A DNA stretch of 6,848 nucleotides, from positions 1 to 6,848 of the forward strand of contig JACKAP010000042.1 of the NCBI GenBank assembly GCA_020635015.1. Reading direction: 5' to 3'. The DNA is from Calditrichia bacterium. GTDB lineage: Bacteria; Calditrichota; Calditrichia; RBG-13-44-9; J075. The position numbers and the translations under genes are program-made. Below the pieces are notes generated by a model. That model was not told the DNA's origin and did not search any database. It saw only the letters and a program-made list of their open reading frames with translations. Below, one piece after another: positions 4,744 to 6,848 of the stretch (its first letter is position 1; each line of letters begins with the position of its first letter).

Positions 4744-6848
4744 ATGTTCAGGCCAATGACTGTTTGGTTGTGCTGTTGCTGTCTGCTTTCCGGCATTGGC
4801 AGCATCCTGGTGGGGCAAACCCGCCCGCTCACCCCGCCGGATACCGTACGTATCGCCCCGGGGGCGACCGACGAGAGCGCCGATACCCTGCATTATCTGC
4901 TCGACGAAATCGTGGTCACCGGCACCCGCACCCACAAGAAGATCATCGACATTCCCTATTCGGTGCAGCGGATCGACAACAGTCAGTTCAAATACGACCG
5001 CAAGGTGTCGGTCGATGATGTGCTCGGTACCGTGCCGGGGCTCTTCCTGCAGTCGCGCTACGGCAATCATGATGTGCGCATCTCCATCCGCGGTTTCGGC
5101 AGCCGCTCCAACAGCGGCATCCGCGGGGTGCGGATTCTTCTCGATGGAATCCCGGAATCGGAACCGGATGGCCAGACCCGCATCGAAGCGATCGATTTCA
5201 ACTCGGTGGGGAGTATCGAAGTGGTCAAGGGGAACGCCTCATCTCTCTATACCAATGCGCCCGGCGGGGTGATCAACTTTATCAATGATATTGATTTTCC
5301 ACAGACCTTTGCGGTGAGTTTCAACGATTTCGGCTCTTACAATCTACGCCGCAATGGGTTTAAGACCGGCATCCGCAGCAAGCATTACCGCTTCCTGCTC
5401 ACCTACAGCTATCACAATGCAGACGGATTTCGGGATCACAGCAAGGATTACTGGCATATTATGAACACCGTGCTGGAGACCAAACCGAATGAGCGTTCCA
5501 GCCTGCAGGTGCTGGGTTACTACGTCAACGGCCTGATCCGCCTGCCCGGCTCCCTGACCCGGGCGCAGTTCGATGCCGACCCTTTTCAGGCCAACTCCCG
5601 GGACGTTGCCCGCGATGCCAAGCGGGTCACCCAAAAAGGGCGGGTGGGCCTGCGCTTCCGTGCTTTTCTGGATGAGGACCGCCGCCATGAGATGGAGCTG
5701 ACCACCTACGGCACCATCAAATATTTCGAGCGCACCTCCGGGGTGTACCGGATCATCAACCGTTACGGACTGGGGGCCAGCGGCCGCTATGTGTACCGGA
5801 GCCTCCTGGCCGGCCGGGAGAATGAATTCTCCGCCGGGGGCGATCTGCTGCTGCAGACCGGGCCGATCGAATTTTACCAGAACATCAACGGCCGGCGCAG
5901 CGATATTCTGACCGGCTTGACCGATGAGACCATTGGTAACAGCGGATTTTATTTCCAGAACGGCTTTAATCTGATGACCAACAAACTCGATCTGTTATTG
6001 ACCGGCCGCTATGACAAGGTGATCTTCGACCAGAAGAATCAGATCCTCTCGGTGCAAAATGCCCGGCGGCGCTTCGAGGCCTTTACTCCCAAGGCGGCCT
6101 TGAATTACAAGCTGATGCCCTCCGTAGCCGTTTACACCTCCTTTGGACGCAGTTTCGAGAGCCCGGCCGGAAACGAGCTGGATAATTTTCCCACCAGCAG
6201 TTCCCCGAACATCCTGATCAATCCCGATCTTAAGGCCCAGAAATCGCGTAATTTTGAGCTCGGGATCAAAGGCAACCTGCTCTACCGCGGCACCTCCTTC
6301 TTCAATAATCTCTATTTCGAAGGAACCTTCTTCAACAGTGTGATCGATGATGAGATCGTTCCTTTTGAACTGTTCGGCGATGTCTTTTTCCGCAATGCCG
6401 CCCGCACCAACCGCAGCGGTCTGGAACTGGGGGCCAATGTGGAACTGGTTCCCGGGGTGCGGCTGGAAGGAGCGTATACCTTTTCCGATTTTCAATATGA
6501 CGAATATAGCGTCAGCCAGCTGGACTCCAGCAGTGGTCTGTACGTCGACCGCAGCGTCGACGGCCGGGTGGTGCCCAGCGTGCCGCGGCATAATCTCTCG
6601 CTCAATCTCTCCTTCGAGCAGCGGCTGAGCGGAACGGTGACCGGCTTCATGAAGGGGAACCTGCGCTCGGTGAGCGGGATGTATGCCGACGATCTCAATA
6701 GCGCGAAAAGCGAGGGGTATGATGTTCTGAGCATCAACGCCGGCCTGGATCTGAATTTCGGCCGTTTCAACCTGCTGCTGAACGGAGGGGTAAACAATAT
6801 CACCGACCAGACCTACATCGGGTTTATCAACATCAACTCCCAGACCGG
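4744..6848 (+). CDS. TonB-dependent outer-membrane receptor, FecA-like (3' end beyond window)
   Basis: The frame is open for 701 codons with no stop or frameshift and runs off the right edge. Residues 1-25 are a signal peptide with an unusual CCCC run (10-13), probably cut after VGQ. A short linker leads to a likely Ton box, DEIVVTGTR (54-62). The plug spans about 65-185, with RISIRGFGSRSN (112-123), DGIPESEPDGQT (134-145), IEVVKGNASSLY (158-169) and NAPGGVINF (171-179). The rest is beta-barrel, including PGSLTRAQFDADP (268-280) and, near the right edge, GGVNNITDQTY (681-691). There is no STN signalling domain and no carboxypeptidase-like N-terminal domain, so it is a simple transducer-free receptor. 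The GIRGVR...DGIP..EPDGQT signature resembles the FecA-type (COG4772) group, which suggests a ferric siderophore or other metal complex, but substrate assignment within this superfamily is unreliable. Probably 20-30 residues are missing. Confidence 0.94.
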   Translation, partial: MFRPMTVWLCCCCLLSGIGSILVGQTRPLTPPDTVRIAPGATDESADTLHYLLDEIVVTGTRTHKKIIDIPYSVQRIDNSQFKYDRKVSVDDVLGTVPGLFLQSRYGNHDVRISIRGFGSRSNSGIRGVRILLDGIPESEPDGQTRIEAIDFNSVGSIEVVKGNASSLYTNAPGGVINFINDIDFPQTFAVSFNDFGSYNLRRNGFKTGIRSKHYRFLLTYSYHNADGFRDHSKDYWHIMNTVLETKPNERSSLQVLGYYVNGLIRLPGSLTRAQFDADPFQANSRDVARDAKRVTQKGRVGLRFRAFLDEDRRHEMELTTYGTIKYFERTSGVYRIINRYGLGASGRYVYRSLLAGRENEFSAGGDLLLQTGPIEFYQNINGRRSDILTGLTDETIGNSGFYFQNGFNLMTNKLDLLLTGRYDKVIFDQKNQILSVQNARRRFEAFTPKAALNYKLMPSVAVYTSFGRSFESPAGNELDNFPTSSSPNILINPDLKAQKSRNFELGIKGNLLYRGTSFFNNLYFEGTFFNSVIDDEIVPFELFGDVFFRNAARTNRSGLELGANVELVPGVRLEGAYTFSDFQYDEYSVSQLDSSSGLYVDRSVDGRVVPSVPRHNLSLNLSFEQRLSGTVTGFMKGNLRSVSGMYADDLNSAKSEGYDVLSINAGLDLNFGRFNLLLNGGVNNITDQTYIGFININSQT

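Noticed and set aside
5995..6591. 198-codon open frame antisense to the TonB receptor
   Set aside because: The plus-strand receptor frame is continuous and shows barrel-type sequence throughout; the antisense frame is a shadow.

Overview
The window looks like a chromosomal segment of an environmental Gram-negative (diderm) bacterium. A gene for an LPS-core heptose precursor (ADP-heptose epimerase) and a TonB-dependent outer-membrane receptor both require an outer membrane. Genes are moderately GC-rich, intergenic gaps are AT-rich, and every gene has a purine-rich Shine-Dalgarno. The overall style would fit the FCB superphylum or a related uncultured lineage, but that is a guess and no marker gene here settles it. 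There is no tRNA, rRNA, CRISPR array, transposase or phage gene.

Layout from left to right. Positions 1-91 hold short-period repeats lying just beyond the end of a minus-strand gene (92-1372). That gene encodes an exported, very basic protein with five 20-residue tandem repeats and an unrecognised C-terminal domain. A 414-bp divergent gap (1373-1786) carries hairpins, a symmetrical dyad and a heptamer repeat. It leads into hldD on the plus strand (1787-2740). hldD converges with a minus-strand sodium:solute symporter gene (2928-4523), and the gap between them is a long imperfect palindrome that supplies the symporter's stop codon. After a 220-bp divergent gap, a FecA-like TonB-dependent receptor starts at 4744 and runs off the right edge, probably lacking only its last few dozen residues.

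Functionally, hldD makes the L,D-heptose nucleotide for LPS inner core. The divergent symporter and receptor could form an uptake route, with the receptor crossing the outer membrane and the symporter the inner membrane, but their substrate is not visible in the sequence. The basic repeat protein is exported and may act in the periplasm or at the surface.

No obvious new multi-gene system is present. The most unusual material is the repeat protein and the non-coding DNA. CRCRRAT-type units with a period near 10 bp follow all three stop codons in the same sense orientation, and 7-bp tandem repeats of three unrelated sequences sit in the other gaps.
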